Position numbers and translations under genes: made by a program. This document shows positions 1 through 7,226 of a stretch of 55,893 bases of DNA, in pieces. This stretch comes from JBFISM01 sp041608535 (GTDB lineage Bacteria > Actinomycetota > Acidimicrobiia > Spongiisociales > UBA5794). The notes below the pieces were generated by a model, which worked only from the letters and a program-made list of their open reading frames with translations, ran no database searches and had not been told where the DNA came from. The stretch covers positions 1 to 55,893 of the forward strand of contig JBFISM010000007.1 in NCBI GenBank assembly GCA_041608535.1, given 5' to 3'. Positions within the stretch are counted from its first letter, which is position 1. Each line of letters begins with the position of its first letter.

Positions 1-6
1 CCTCGG

Positions 7-501
7 TCAGAAGGACACAGTGCCCCAGTAGTCGACGTCCAGGCTGGGTCCCGTGAAAGCGCCGTGTCCCTGGATGCCGGCCAGCCCGCCGCTGGCGTCG
101 ACGATGGTCCACGAACCGACCCAGATGCCCGGACCGGGCTCGACGGTCCCTGGATCCTGCTTGCCGCTGGTGCGCAGCATCATCGTCCCGGAGCGCACGG
201 TGCCGTTGTCGTCCACCACGGTGCCCTCGAACACCAACTCGCCGTAGTAGAAGTTGATGCCCCTGGCGGGCACATGCACGACCACGAACTCCTCCGTGGT
301 TGTCCCGATGAAGCTACCCGTCCAGGTGCCGATGTCCGTTCCCAGGATGAACACGTTCGGTCCATCTCGCTCGATGATTTCGATCGACGTTGGGACGTAC
401 GTCCAGTCTCCCGACACATCGAAGGCCTCATCAGCGCCGGCGGACACCGGCGTCAAGACGAGACCGCAGATCATGAGCAGGGCAAAGAGCATTCGCCGCA
501 T
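7..501 (-). CDS. Secreted beta-barrel-like protein (DUF3224/AOC-barrel-like)
   Basis: A small exported protein of about 164 residues. It opens with a typical signal peptide (Met-Arg-Arg, a hydrophobic core, then a probable signal-peptidase-I site near SAGADEA). The mature part is rich in alternating beta-type segments. Its C-terminal stretch GSWTIVDASGGLAGIQGHG resembles the 'GSW.IVDGSG.G.LAGL.G.G' pattern of DUF3224 and allene-oxide-cyclase-barrel proteins. I chose the ATG at 499-501 because a strong AAAGGAGGGAG ribosome site lies just upstream and the signal peptide begins there; the reading frame extends further upstream without support. No catalytic residues are evident. It is the first of three consecutive minus-strand genes for exported proteins. 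Export is clear, the family placement tentative, and the role unknown. Confidence 0.7.
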   Translation of the reverse strand: MRRMLFALLMICGLVLTPVSAGADEAFDVSGDWTYVPTSIEIIERDGPNVFILGTDIGTWTGSFIGTTTEEFVVVHVPARGINFYYGELVFEGTVVDDNGTVRSGTMMLRTSGKQDPGTVEPGPGIWVGSWTIVDASGGLAGIQGHGAFTGPSLDVDYWGTVSF

Positions 502-657
502 GACTCCCTCCTTTCGACGGTGCGAGGAGGAGCCGCCCGCTATGCAGCTCCTCCGAGATCGACCGTCCTCGCTGAGAGCCACCTCCCACCGTACGACGCC
601 CGGCGACCTCATCACAGGGTCGAACAGCACGATTTGATCTAGCGCGGCGGACAGACC

Positions 658-1272
658 CTACGGAACCCACTGTTCGGTGACTTCGACGAGAGCGCCGTTG
701 TCGATCTCGAGCCAGACGCCGAGCGTGAAACCCCGGATGTCGATGGCACGGAGCCAGCCAGCCCAGTCGGTCGTGTTGTCGGAGTTGGGATCGCCCGAGG
801 CGTACCAGAGCACGGTGACACCGTCGGGTGCGGCGACGGTGCGGGTGGTGTCCACCTCGTTGCGCACGTAGTAGTCGTTCGGGGGGAACTCCTCGCCGTC
901 CTCATCGGCAGCCGCGATGGCGGCCTCGCCGGTGAACCAGCACGCGAGGTCGAATTCCATGCCTGTTTCGGTCACCTCGACGGGGAAGCCGAACCACGTC
1001 CCGTCGGGGAGGTCGCCCGGCCCCGGCGAGCAGCCCGATCCTTCCGGGCCCCCGGCGGCCACGAGCGATGTCGTGGTTGCCGGGGGCCCGGTCGTGGTGG
1101 TGGACGGCGCCGCCGGCGGGGACGTCGTAGAGCCCGGCGGCGCCGTTGTCGAGGGGGTGACCGAAGACGTTGTCGTTGCGTCGGACGAGCCGTCGGAGGA
1201 GCCGTCGGTGGCGCATCCAGCTCCGAGCACGGCGGTGAGGGCGACGAGAGCGACGAGGCGGGTGAGTTTCAT
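658..1272 (-). CDS. Putative lipoprotein with Thr/Ser/Pro-rich linker
   Basis: A predicted lipoprotein of about 204 residues. The N-terminus MKLTRLVALVALTAVLGAGC is a signal peptide ending in an LGAGC lipobox, so Cys20 would be lipidated and the protein anchored outside the membrane. A low-complexity Ser/Thr/Pro linker (about residues 22-65) follows, then a globular domain of about 130 residues with Trp-rich strands and an acidic patch. The start at 1270-1272 is fixed by the lipobox and by an AGGGGGA ribosome site; a longer in-frame extension would bury the signal peptide. I do not recognise the globular domain. Linker plus compact domain is a common build for actinobacterial surface lipoproteins. 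Localisation is fairly sure, function unknown. Confidence 0.7.
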   Translation of the reverse strand: MKLTRLVALVALTAVLGAGCATDGSSDGSSDATTTSSVTPSTTAPPGSTTSPPAAPSTTTTGPPATTTSLVAAGGPEGSGCSPGPGDLPDGTWFGFPVEVTETGMEFDLACWFTGEAAIAAADEDGEEFPPNDYYVRNEVDTTRTVAAPDGVTVLWYASGDPNSDNTTDWAGWLRAIDIRGFTLGVWLEIDNGALVEVTEQWVP

Positions 1273-1301
1273 TGGTCCCCCTGTGGAACGATGCTCGGGC
1301 A

Positions 1302-2117
1302 TCAGCGTGGCAACGGGTAGGTGGCGGCGCCGCAGTCGAGTCCGGCCATGGCCTCAGCACCGCTGCGGTCTGTCTCGGTGCCTTCACCGTCGATCTCGGT
1401 GAGAACGGATCCGTCGAGGTCGTACCCGGCCGTGTGCCCGCTGTAGACCTCGCCATCCGACGAGGACAGTGTCGTGACGTAGAGGTCGTCGACGAACTCC
1501 TCCTGGCACACCACGCCACCCGCCGCCGTGTCGTCGATCCCGACGGTGAACCGCGCAGGCGCGTCATCGACTCTGACCTCCGTTGCCTCACAATCGACCA
1601 CGGCGAAAATGCCGATCTCGTCTTGACCGGTGAGCACGAAGAGCTCGTCGCTGCCGTCGCCGTCGATATCCTGCCGCCCCACCGCCTCGTAGTCGGTGAC
1701 GCTATCGAGCGCCTCGCTCTCGCAACCGGTGTCGGGTGAGTTCGTGGCGATCATGTCGGCGTCGGTGACCGCATCGGTGACGACACCGTCGTCAACCGTG
1801 AAATTGAGCCGGTTGGGGTTGAAGTCGGCCGTGACGATCAGGTCCTCGCCGTCTTGCCTGACAACACGCCACGGGCGCCCCTGCTCGTCGGCTCGTGCGC
1901 CCGCCGCATCGAGATCGAGGCCGATGTAGCTCGCCGGGTCGTCGCTGGGCAGCGTGGTCGGAGCCGTCGTGGTCGACGGGAGCGGCGCCAGCGAGGTGGC
2001 GGTTGGTGGGCGGGTTGACGTCGGCGCCGATGGCTCATCCGCACCGCCACAGGCGGCGACGGCTAGCACGAAGGCGGCAGTGACCGTGAGGGCCGACAGG
2101 GCGGGTCGACCGGGCAT
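1302..2117 (-). CDS. Lipoprotein with I78-inhibitor-like and FG-GAP-like segments
   Basis: A predicted lipoprotein of about 271 residues: signal peptide with an LAVAAC lipobox, a Thr/Pro linker, then two recognisable pieces. Around residues 60-110, YIGLDLDAAGARADEQGRPW and the following 'VVRQDGEDLIVTADFNPNRLN' region match the peptidase-inhibitor I78-like pattern (G-L-x-A-x-A-x-A...GRP.RVV...D.RP.RLN...DG.V). Further on, DIDGDGSDELFVLTG is an Asp-rich loop like the calcium-binding FG-GAP/VCBS repeats. ATG 2115-2117 is supported by the lipobox and a GAAAGGAA ribosome site. It lies about 30 bp upstream of the other lipoprotein gene in the direction of transcription and may share its transcript. 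Inhibition of an extracellular protease is possible but inferred from one motif. Confidence 0.7.
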   Translation of the reverse strand: MPGRPALSALTVTAAFVLAVAACGGADEPSAPTSTRPPTATSLAPLPSTTTAPTTLPSDDPASYIGLDLDAAGARADEQGRPWRVVRQDGEDLIVTADFNPNRLNFTVDDGVVTDAVTDADMIATNSPDTGCESEALDSVTDYEAVGRQDIDGDGSDELFVLTGQDEIGIFAVVDCEATEVRVDDAPARFTVGIDDTAAGGVVCQEEFVDDLYVTTLSSSDGEVYSGHTAGYDLDGSVLTEIDGEGTETDRSGAEAMAGLDCGAATYPLPR

Positions 2118-2441
2118 GGTGTGAGGTTCCTTTCGGTGGAGCCCCTGTAGGGCGACGGCAGTGGCGTAGGGCGAGGTCCTGGTGGACGGAGCGATCGATG
2201 GAGAGTGTGTCGATGAGGTGCGCGAGGTGCAGGGCGGGTCGATCGTCTTTGCGGAGCGAGGTGTGTGGGCACGAGTCTCGATCAGTCCAAGCACGTGATC
2301 CTTGTGTGGGATGTTTCCTCTTTGACGACGGAACTCGCTGCATGGTTCCCGAGATCGGCCATCCCGATGTTGGGACAGCGGCACCCAAAGAGTTGGGGGC
2401 GGCTGACGCCGCCCCCAATCTTCACGCCGACTGAGCCTGGC
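2118..2441. other. Intergenic region between LVIVD and I78-like genes
   Basis: A 324-bp gap between two minus-strand genes. Next to the LVIVD gene it holds a strong GC-rich hairpin terminator (2393-2418). The rest must carry the promoter of the I78-like lipoprotein. I see no conserved small reading frame or further repeats. Confidence 0.5.
2393..2418 (-). terminator. Hairpin terminator after LVIVD-repeat gene
   Basis: A perfect 11-bp inverted repeat, TTGGGGGCGGC / GCCGCCCCCAA, with a TGAC loop (GTCA read on the minus strand) lies 24 nt beyond the stop codon. On the minus strand it is followed by CTCTTT, a weak T-rich tail. It should end transcription of the 634-aa gene. Confidence 0.75.
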
Positions 2442-4346
2442 TCAGCCGCGCAGCCGGAGGATGTACAGGCCTCCGTTCCTGTCTGATGCGTAGATCCACG
2501 GGGAGTGCGGGTTCTTGTAGATGCCCCACACGTCCTGCGGTCCACCGTTCTGCGCCATGAAGGCCGCGCTGTCGTCGCTGTAGCGAGCCACCTCGACCGG
2601 GTTGTACGGGTCGGTGACGTCGTAGACGAGCACACCCTCCCAGTACCACGACAAGTAGGCCAGGGTCTTGCCACCCTTGGTCTCAACGACCACGTTGTGG
2701 CTCGAGTACGTGCCGACCGGGTCGCAGCTCGGATCCAGCGGATCGGCGCTGCACGTCGTGTTGATGACGCTGGCAAGCACCGGGTTCTGTGGATTGCTGT
2801 AATCCCACACCCGGTAGCCGCCCCAGCCATCTGGCGTTGTCGTCGCGGAGACGGTCTCGCCCCCGGCGCCGATCACGAGGTCGGCTGCAGAGGCGACGCC
2901 TGCGATAGCAAGGCCCGTCGAGTGCCCGACGAACACGCCTGGCAGGTTCACGGCTGAGCCGCCCATCGAGACCAGTGCGTCTCCGCGAGCCTCGTCATTG
3001 AACACGACGACCCCGGAGTATCCCGCTGCCTCGGCGTTGTTGATCTTCGACGAGAACGTACAGGCGCCTCGCTGAATGAGCGCTATTCCCGTCCCGGCCG
3101 GAACCGGATCGTCGAAGCCCGGATTCCCCGGATCGCAGGCGAATCCGACGTATGTAGTCGGTCCCGTCAACACGCCGCCCGGAAGCAACGCGATCGGTGG
3201 TGTGATCGCACCTTCGGCCGCCGGGTACTCGCCGGCAGCGGGGCCGGTGTCGATCGTGAAGACCGATGCGAAGGGGCTGAAGTCCTCCTCGTTCTCCACG
3301 ACGATCGAGCCGTCATGGCTCGGCCATGCCGCATGGCTGTTGACCTCGCCGTCCTCGAGCGTCGGGTCGATTGCCACAGACACCACCGCCGGGTTGGACA
3401 CATCGGCGATGTCCATGAGCACGAGACCCGCATCCCAGTTGCTGAGATACGCCTTCCGGCTCTGGATCGTGACGTCGTGGAGGAATCGGTTCGCCGATGC
3501 CCCGAAGCCGTCGAGCAGCCACAGCACTGCGTCGAGTGCACGGGCGACCTGGTCAGGATCGTTTGGATCGGTCAGATCTCCTACGCCGGGATCGAACAGC
3601 TCCTCCGCACCCCACGCGGAGGCGAGCACCGGGTTGGCCGGATCGGTGATGTTGTAGATGCGGAAGTTGTCGAATGCCGACTCGACGACCGCCGCCACGT
3701 AGTCCTGCCGTCCCTGCCGGAACAAGAACAGGTTGTGGACGCCAACGTCAGTGAGGCCACCGAACAGAGAATCTGAGACCGGATTCAGCTCGTCGGTCTG
3801 AACGGATGCGAGGTGCACCGGGTTGAGTGGATCGTTCACGTTGTAGATCTCGAACCCGCCCGGACCGCCATCGCACGCCTCGTTCGAGTGCACCAAGATG
3901 GCACCGGAGTTCATATTGGCGGCCTTGACGTCGTTGGAGCGGCTGCCCACCGGCGAGGGGATCACGCCCACGTTGACCGGGTTGCCCTTGTTGGTGATGT
4001 CCCACACCCAGACACCGGCGCCGGGTTCGCCGCCGCAAGGCGACTGGAAGGTCCCCGTGTAGGCGTACCCGCCCAGCGCCCACACGTCGGTGGTTGCGTC
4101 CAGTTCGAGCCGCTCTCCACGGCCGATGACAACGATTTCCTTCGTGTAGTTCGCTCCGGTGACGGCCTCGGTCGCCAGTGCGTCGCGAGCGGCCAGTCTT
4201 GCCTCGGAGTCGCCATGGGCGGCTTCCAGATCCGCCCGATCCAGGGGGCTGTCCTGTTGTTGTTGCGTGTCGGCGGCTGCGGGCAGCGCAGTGGCCAACA
4301 TTGCCAGCACTGCAATCAGCAGCGCGGCGAGACGATGAGGTCTCAT
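2442..4346 (-). CDS. Secreted LVIVD-repeat protein with inserted PA domain
   Basis: A secreted protein of 634 residues with a clear signal peptide (MRPHRLAALLIAVLAMLA... ending at PAAAD). Repeated units such as 'VWDITNKGNPV', 'IYNVNDPLNPVHLASV', 'IYNITDPANPVLASAWG', 'VWDYSNPQNPVLASVI' and 'VYDVTDPYNPVEVARY' are LVIVD repeats, each a blade of a probable beta-propeller. Between blades, about residues 385-490, sits a protease-associated (PA) domain with the typical ALIQRGACTFSSKINNAEAAG stretch cut here at IALIQRGACTF and GVVVFND. The family is seen as large extracellular proteins of uncertain function; binding or surface attachment is the usual guess. ATG 4344-4346 has a GGGAGAA ribosome site upstream. 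No catalytic residues are visible. Family confident, role open. Confidence 0.85.
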   Translation of the reverse strand: MRPHRLAALLIAVLAMLATALPAAADTQQQQDSPLDRADLEAAHGDSEARLAARDALATEAVTGANYTKEIVVIGRGERLELDATTDVWALGGYAYTGTFQSPCGGEPGAGVWVWDITNKGNPVNVGVIPSPVGSRSNDVKAANMNSGAILVHSNEACDGGPGGFEIYNVNDPLNPVHLASVQTDELNPVSDSLFGGLTDVGVHNLFLFRQGRQDYVAAVVESAFDNFRIYNITDPANPVLASAWGAEELFDPGVGDLTDPNDPDQVARALDAVLWLLDGFGASANRFLHDVTIQSRKAYLSNWDAGLVLMDIADVSNPAVVSVAIDPTLEDGEVNSHAAWPSHDGSIVVENEEDFSPFASVFTIDTGPAAGEYPAAEGAITPPIALLPGGVLTGPTTYVGFACDPGNPGFDDPVPAGTGIALIQRGACTFSSKINNAEAAGYSGVVVFNDEARGDALVSMGGSAVNLPGVFVGHSTGLAIAGVASAADLVIGAGGETVSATTTPDGWGGYRVWDYSNPQNPVLASVINTTCSADPLDPSCDPVGTYSSHNVVVETKGGKTLAYLSWYWEGVLVYDVTDPYNPVEVARYSDDSAAFMAQNGGPQDVWGIYKNPHSPWIYASDRNGGLYILRLRG

Positions 4347-4717
4347 AGGTGGTTCTCCCTTCTCTCCTCCACGACCGCCCAGATCCTACGCTTCTTGGCC
4401 AGTCGCTGCCCGATCGGCTCGGTACAGGACGCGAAAGAACTGACGTATCCGGTGACACGCTTCATCGCTCCTTGCTGTATGAGAGAGCACTATCGGTGCC
4501 GTGCCATCGTGTGCCAGCTGCACCGGGACACACAGCCTCGCCGGTCGTTGTGGACTCGCATCCGCATCAGGCACCGGATTGCGGAGCAATCGCCCAACAC
4601 TGTGCTGCCGGACTGGACCTGGCTCACCTGAATCTCACGCGCCAATGGGTCCAAACGGCCCTTGACGCCGGCTGCCCGAGGTGCGTCACTGTGGGGAAGC
4701 CCACACGAGGAGCGGAC
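4347..4717. other. Divergent intergenic region, LVIVD gene and DUF1876 gene
   Basis: A 371-bp gap between outward-facing genes, so it should hold both promoters. A TTGACG hexamer at 4662-4667 could be a -35 element for the DUF1876 gene, but the matching -10 is poor. Reading frames crossing the region have no motif or ribosome-site support. No repeats seen. Confidence 0.4.
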
Positions 4718-4987
4718 ATGTCCGATGAGCTGGAGTGGAAGGTCAAGGTCTTCCTCGAGCACGACGAGGCCGAAACCATGGCGACGGCGACATTGAAAGA
4801 GCATGGCGACAAGTTCGTTGGCAACGGGCGGGCGCGCCGCAACCCGGCCGACACCGACGTGCCCCGCATCGGCGAGGAGCTGGCCACGGCTCGCGCCCTC
4901 AACGATCTCGCCAACAAGCTGCTCGACTGGGTGAGCTTCGAGATCGAACAACACGTGGGGAAGCCGGTCACGGACGTGCACATCTAG
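4718..4987 (+). CDS. DUF1876 family small protein (Rv1738/Rv2632c-like)
   Basis: An 89-residue protein matching DUF1876. It has the typical MSDELEWKVKVFLEHDEAET opening, the GNGRARRNPAD loop, and the 'PRIGEELATARALNDLANKLL' helix followed by a C-terminal helix. In Mycobacterium tuberculosis the relative Rv1738 is strongly induced in hypoxia and dormancy and its fold resembles ribosome-hibernation factors, so a stress or translation-linked role is a reasonable family-based guess. ATG 4718-4720 follows a GAGGAG ribosome site 6 nt away; the reading frame is open further upstream but that stretch looks non-coding. It stands alone, converging on the DUF2235 gene ten bases away. Confidence 0.85.
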   Translation: MSDELEWKVKVFLEHDEAETMATATLKEHGDKFVGNGRARRNPADTDVPRIGEELATARALNDLANKLLDWVSFEIEQHVGKPVTDVHI

Positions 4988-4997
4988 CTGCGGCGGC

Positions 4998-6026
4998 TCA
5001 CACCGTCCTGGCGCCGACGCTGGGATGCATGGTGTCGTTCGGCCGCGGTTTGCGTGTTCGCCAGCCCGCCCCGATCACTGCCCACACCGGGCCGTTCTTG
5101 TGTATGGCGCCGTCGGCGTAGTCGGTCGGTAGCTCGGTACCCGGCGCCACCCCGAGATGGCGCTCGTATGCCATCGCATCGATCTCCATGCCCTTGGCGT
5201 GCGCCTCGTCGGCGATCCATTGCAGAGCGAGGTCGGCTAAACGATGATCGTCGGGGAAGGTGCCACCGACGTCGCTGTGCACGCCCGAGAACCACATCTC
5301 GACGAGATCTCGCTTGCCCGAGTCGAGCTGACCGAGATCGAACCGGTACTCGGCGAAGTAGCGGCGTCGCTCATCGAGTGCCAGCGCATGCCGCCCGCTG
5401 ACGACGCTGGACACGTTGCGGGTGAACGGCCACTTCGCCTGCTTGAGCTGTGCCCGCCAGTTGAACCAGCCGACGAACTTCACCGTGTCCCACACACCGA
5501 GGAAGTGGATCTGCGGGGCGAACCGTGCGGGAAACTCTGGATTGCCGAACGTCGTGTTGAAATCGCTGCGCAGATTCCAGAAATCCGCTTCCTCCTCGTC
5601 GGACAGCTCCTTGCTGCTTCGCTTGGCGTAGAGCTTGAGAGCGTACGGGGCCAGGTTGTCAGCTCCGGGACGCAGCAGCCCGACGGTACGGATCATCCCG
5701 GCAAGGGCGCGAGCCGTGTACGCACCCCGGCTGAACCCGAACACATAGATGTGATCGGCGGGCTGGTACTGGTGCATCAAGAAGCGGTACGCCTCCTCGA
5801 TGTTGTCGTCAACCCCGTGACCGAGCGCCAAGCCGCCGACTCGGGTGGCCAGCTTCCCCAGTCGCGTCGTCGCGCTCCGGGCGCCCATCGTGCCGACACC
5901 GGGGTCGTAGTAGACGATCTGCTGGGCGTTCTTGGCTGCGATGTCATAGAGCCTGGCGACATTGGTCCGGCCGGCCTCCGGTTCGTTGCTGGTGCCGTCG
6001 AGGCAGATGACGATGTTCTTGCTCAT
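4998..6026 (-). CDS. DUF2235 alpha/beta-hydrolase-like protein
   Basis: A 342-residue DUF2235 protein. The opening NIVICLDGTSNEP matches the family start, and GFSRGAYTARALAGMIR holds the nucleophile elbow G-F-S-R-G with Ser99. GVHSDVGG further on is the conserved Asp motif and 'LADLALQWIADEA' the helix after it. In proteobacteria this fold forms the catalytic part of Tle1 phospholipase effectors of type VI secretion; no type VI genes are present here, and no signal peptide is visible, so a cytoplasmic hydrolase is more likely. ATG 6024-6026 has an AAGGAGAT ribosome site. It is the last of three co-directional genes: the MBL gene stop overlaps its start by four bases (ATGA), so the two are translationally coupled. 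Substrate unknown. Confidence 0.85.
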   Translation of the reverse strand: MSKNIVICLDGTSNEPEAGRTNVARLYDIAAKNAQQIVYYDPGVGTMGARSATTRLGKLATRVGGLALGHGVDDNIEEAYRFLMHQYQPADHIYVFGFSRGAYTARALAGMIRTVGLLRPGADNLAPYALKLYAKRSSKELSDEEEADFWNLRSDFNTTFGNPEFPARFAPQIHFLGVWDTVKFVGWFNWRAQLKQAKWPFTRNVSSVVSGRHALALDERRRYFAEYRFDLGQLDSGKRDLVEMWFSGVHSDVGGTFPDDHRLADLALQWIADEAHAKGMEIDAMAYERHLGVAPGTELPTDYADGAIHKNGPVWAVIGAGWRTRKPRPNDTMHPSVGARTV

Positions 6027-7216
6027 CCGATCTCCTTCCCGCCGTCGTCTGCAGTGCGGGGCCGTCCCACCGGCACCGTCACCGAGAGGTCGTCGTCACC
6101 GGGACAGATCACGCTGAAATTGCGACCTGCTGCTTTCTGCCGGGCGAACAGCTCGAGCAGCGCCTCGATCGGGTAGGGCTTCTTGTGGTACGCCACGTAC
6201 TCCTCCGGGTCGTAGGTGAGGTAGATGTCGAAGTGGTCGTTGTCGCCGGCACGCGACTCGAACAGCATCTCGAAGATCTCGACCTTCGGGTTGCCGTGAC
6301 CGCCATTCCCCGACACGACGTATGTGGAGGCCGGAAACGTTTCAAAGAAGTCGAGCTCGACGTTGTTGATGCTGCCGTGGTGCGGCAGCTTGAGCAGGTC
6401 GAGCCGCAGCGTTCCGCGGGCGTCGAGTAACCCGGCCGACCGTGCGTTGCGGATGACATCGTCACCGCGGCCGTCACCGGTGAGCAGCAACGTACGTCCG
6501 TCCAGCTCCGCGAGCACCACGATGCTCGCCAGATTCCACGCGCTGTCGTCCATGTACTGCGCCGTCTTCGCCTTGTCGGCCCTCTCTTTCAGGTCCTTGT
6601 CCCATTCCTCGTGGAACTCGTCTAGGCGCACCTGGTCGGGACCGAGCACGGTGAGCTGGAGACCGCCGGGGATCTTCACCGGCTTCGGCCTGGCGGTGAC
6701 GAGCCCGTCGAATGGACTGTTCACCGCCCATCCCAGCCCGGCGACGTTGGCGCGGAAGGTCTGTCCCTGAGGGACGCTGGCGATCATCAGCGCACCCTCA
6801 TCGGATATGTCGTACGACCCCGCGAGGCTCGCCGTCGACGACTCGACGCTGGTCCCGGTATCCCCGGTGACCACACTGGCACCGGCGTCGCCGAACACGT
6901 CGTCGAAGCTGTTGTGCCACACCACGGTCGCATCGAGGAGGATGTCGGCAGTGCCGGCTTGATCGGCGAGAAGTCGGGTCATCTGGATGAGCCCGTTGAT
7001 GTGATCGTCGTCGATATGGCTCACCATGAGCATGTCGAGCTGGAGCCGCTCGCCGCCACGCTGCTCCCGGAGCTGCTCGAGTCTTGGGCGCAAGAAAGGC
7101 TTCCACACACCACCCGGGCCACCGTCGATGAGGGAGAGGCGAGGCTGCTCCTCGGTGCCGTAATGCAGTAACAGACAATCGCCCTGCTTGGCACGTACCG
7201 CCTCGAGTTGGACCAT
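6023..7216 (-). CDS. ComEC/Rec2-type metallo-beta-lactamase-fold hydrolase
   Basis: A 397-residue MBL-fold protein without signal peptide or membrane segments. The start (VRAKQGDCLLLHYG ... LIDGGPGG) and the metal-binding block MVSHIDDDHINGLI (S-H-x-D-x-D-H) are those of the soluble relatives of the ComEC hydrolase domain. LPHHGSINNV later on is a second conserved metal-ligand block, and 'LLLTGDGRGDDVI' supplies another conserved Asp. ATG 7214-7216 is set by a GAGGAGGAGG ribosome site; an upstream in-frame extension runs into the protease gene and looks spurious. The gene starts 10 nt after the protease stop and overlaps the DUF2235 start by four bases. Such stand-alone MBL proteins next to proteases recur in predicted biological-conflict operons, where they are proposed nucleases. 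That role here is inference. Confidence 0.85.
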   Translation of the reverse strand: MVQLEAVRAKQGDCLLLHYGTEEQPRLSLIDGGPGGVWKPFLRPRLEQLREQRGGERLQLDMLMVSHIDDDHINGLIQMTRLLADQAGTADILLDATVVWHNSFDDVFGDAGASVVTGDTGTSVESSTASLAGSYDISDEGALMIASVPQGQTFRANVAGLGWAVNSPFDGLVTARPKPVKIPGGLQLTVLGPDQVRLDEFHEEWDKDLKERADKAKTAQYMDDSAWNLASIVVLAELDGRTLLLTGDGRGDDVIRNARSAGLLDARGTLRLDLLKLPHHGSINNVELDFFETFPASTYVVSGNGGHGNPKVEIFEMLFESRAGDNDHFDIYLTYDPEEYVAYHKKPYPIEALLELFARQKAAGRNFSVICPGDDDLSVTVPVGRPRTADDGGKEIG

Positions 7217-7226
7217 GACCTCCTCC

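Noticed and set aside
4998..6026. Type VI secretion effector Tle1
   Set aside because: The DUF2235 fold is shared, but no VgrG, Hcp, PAAR, immunity-like lipoprotein or T6SS genes are present.
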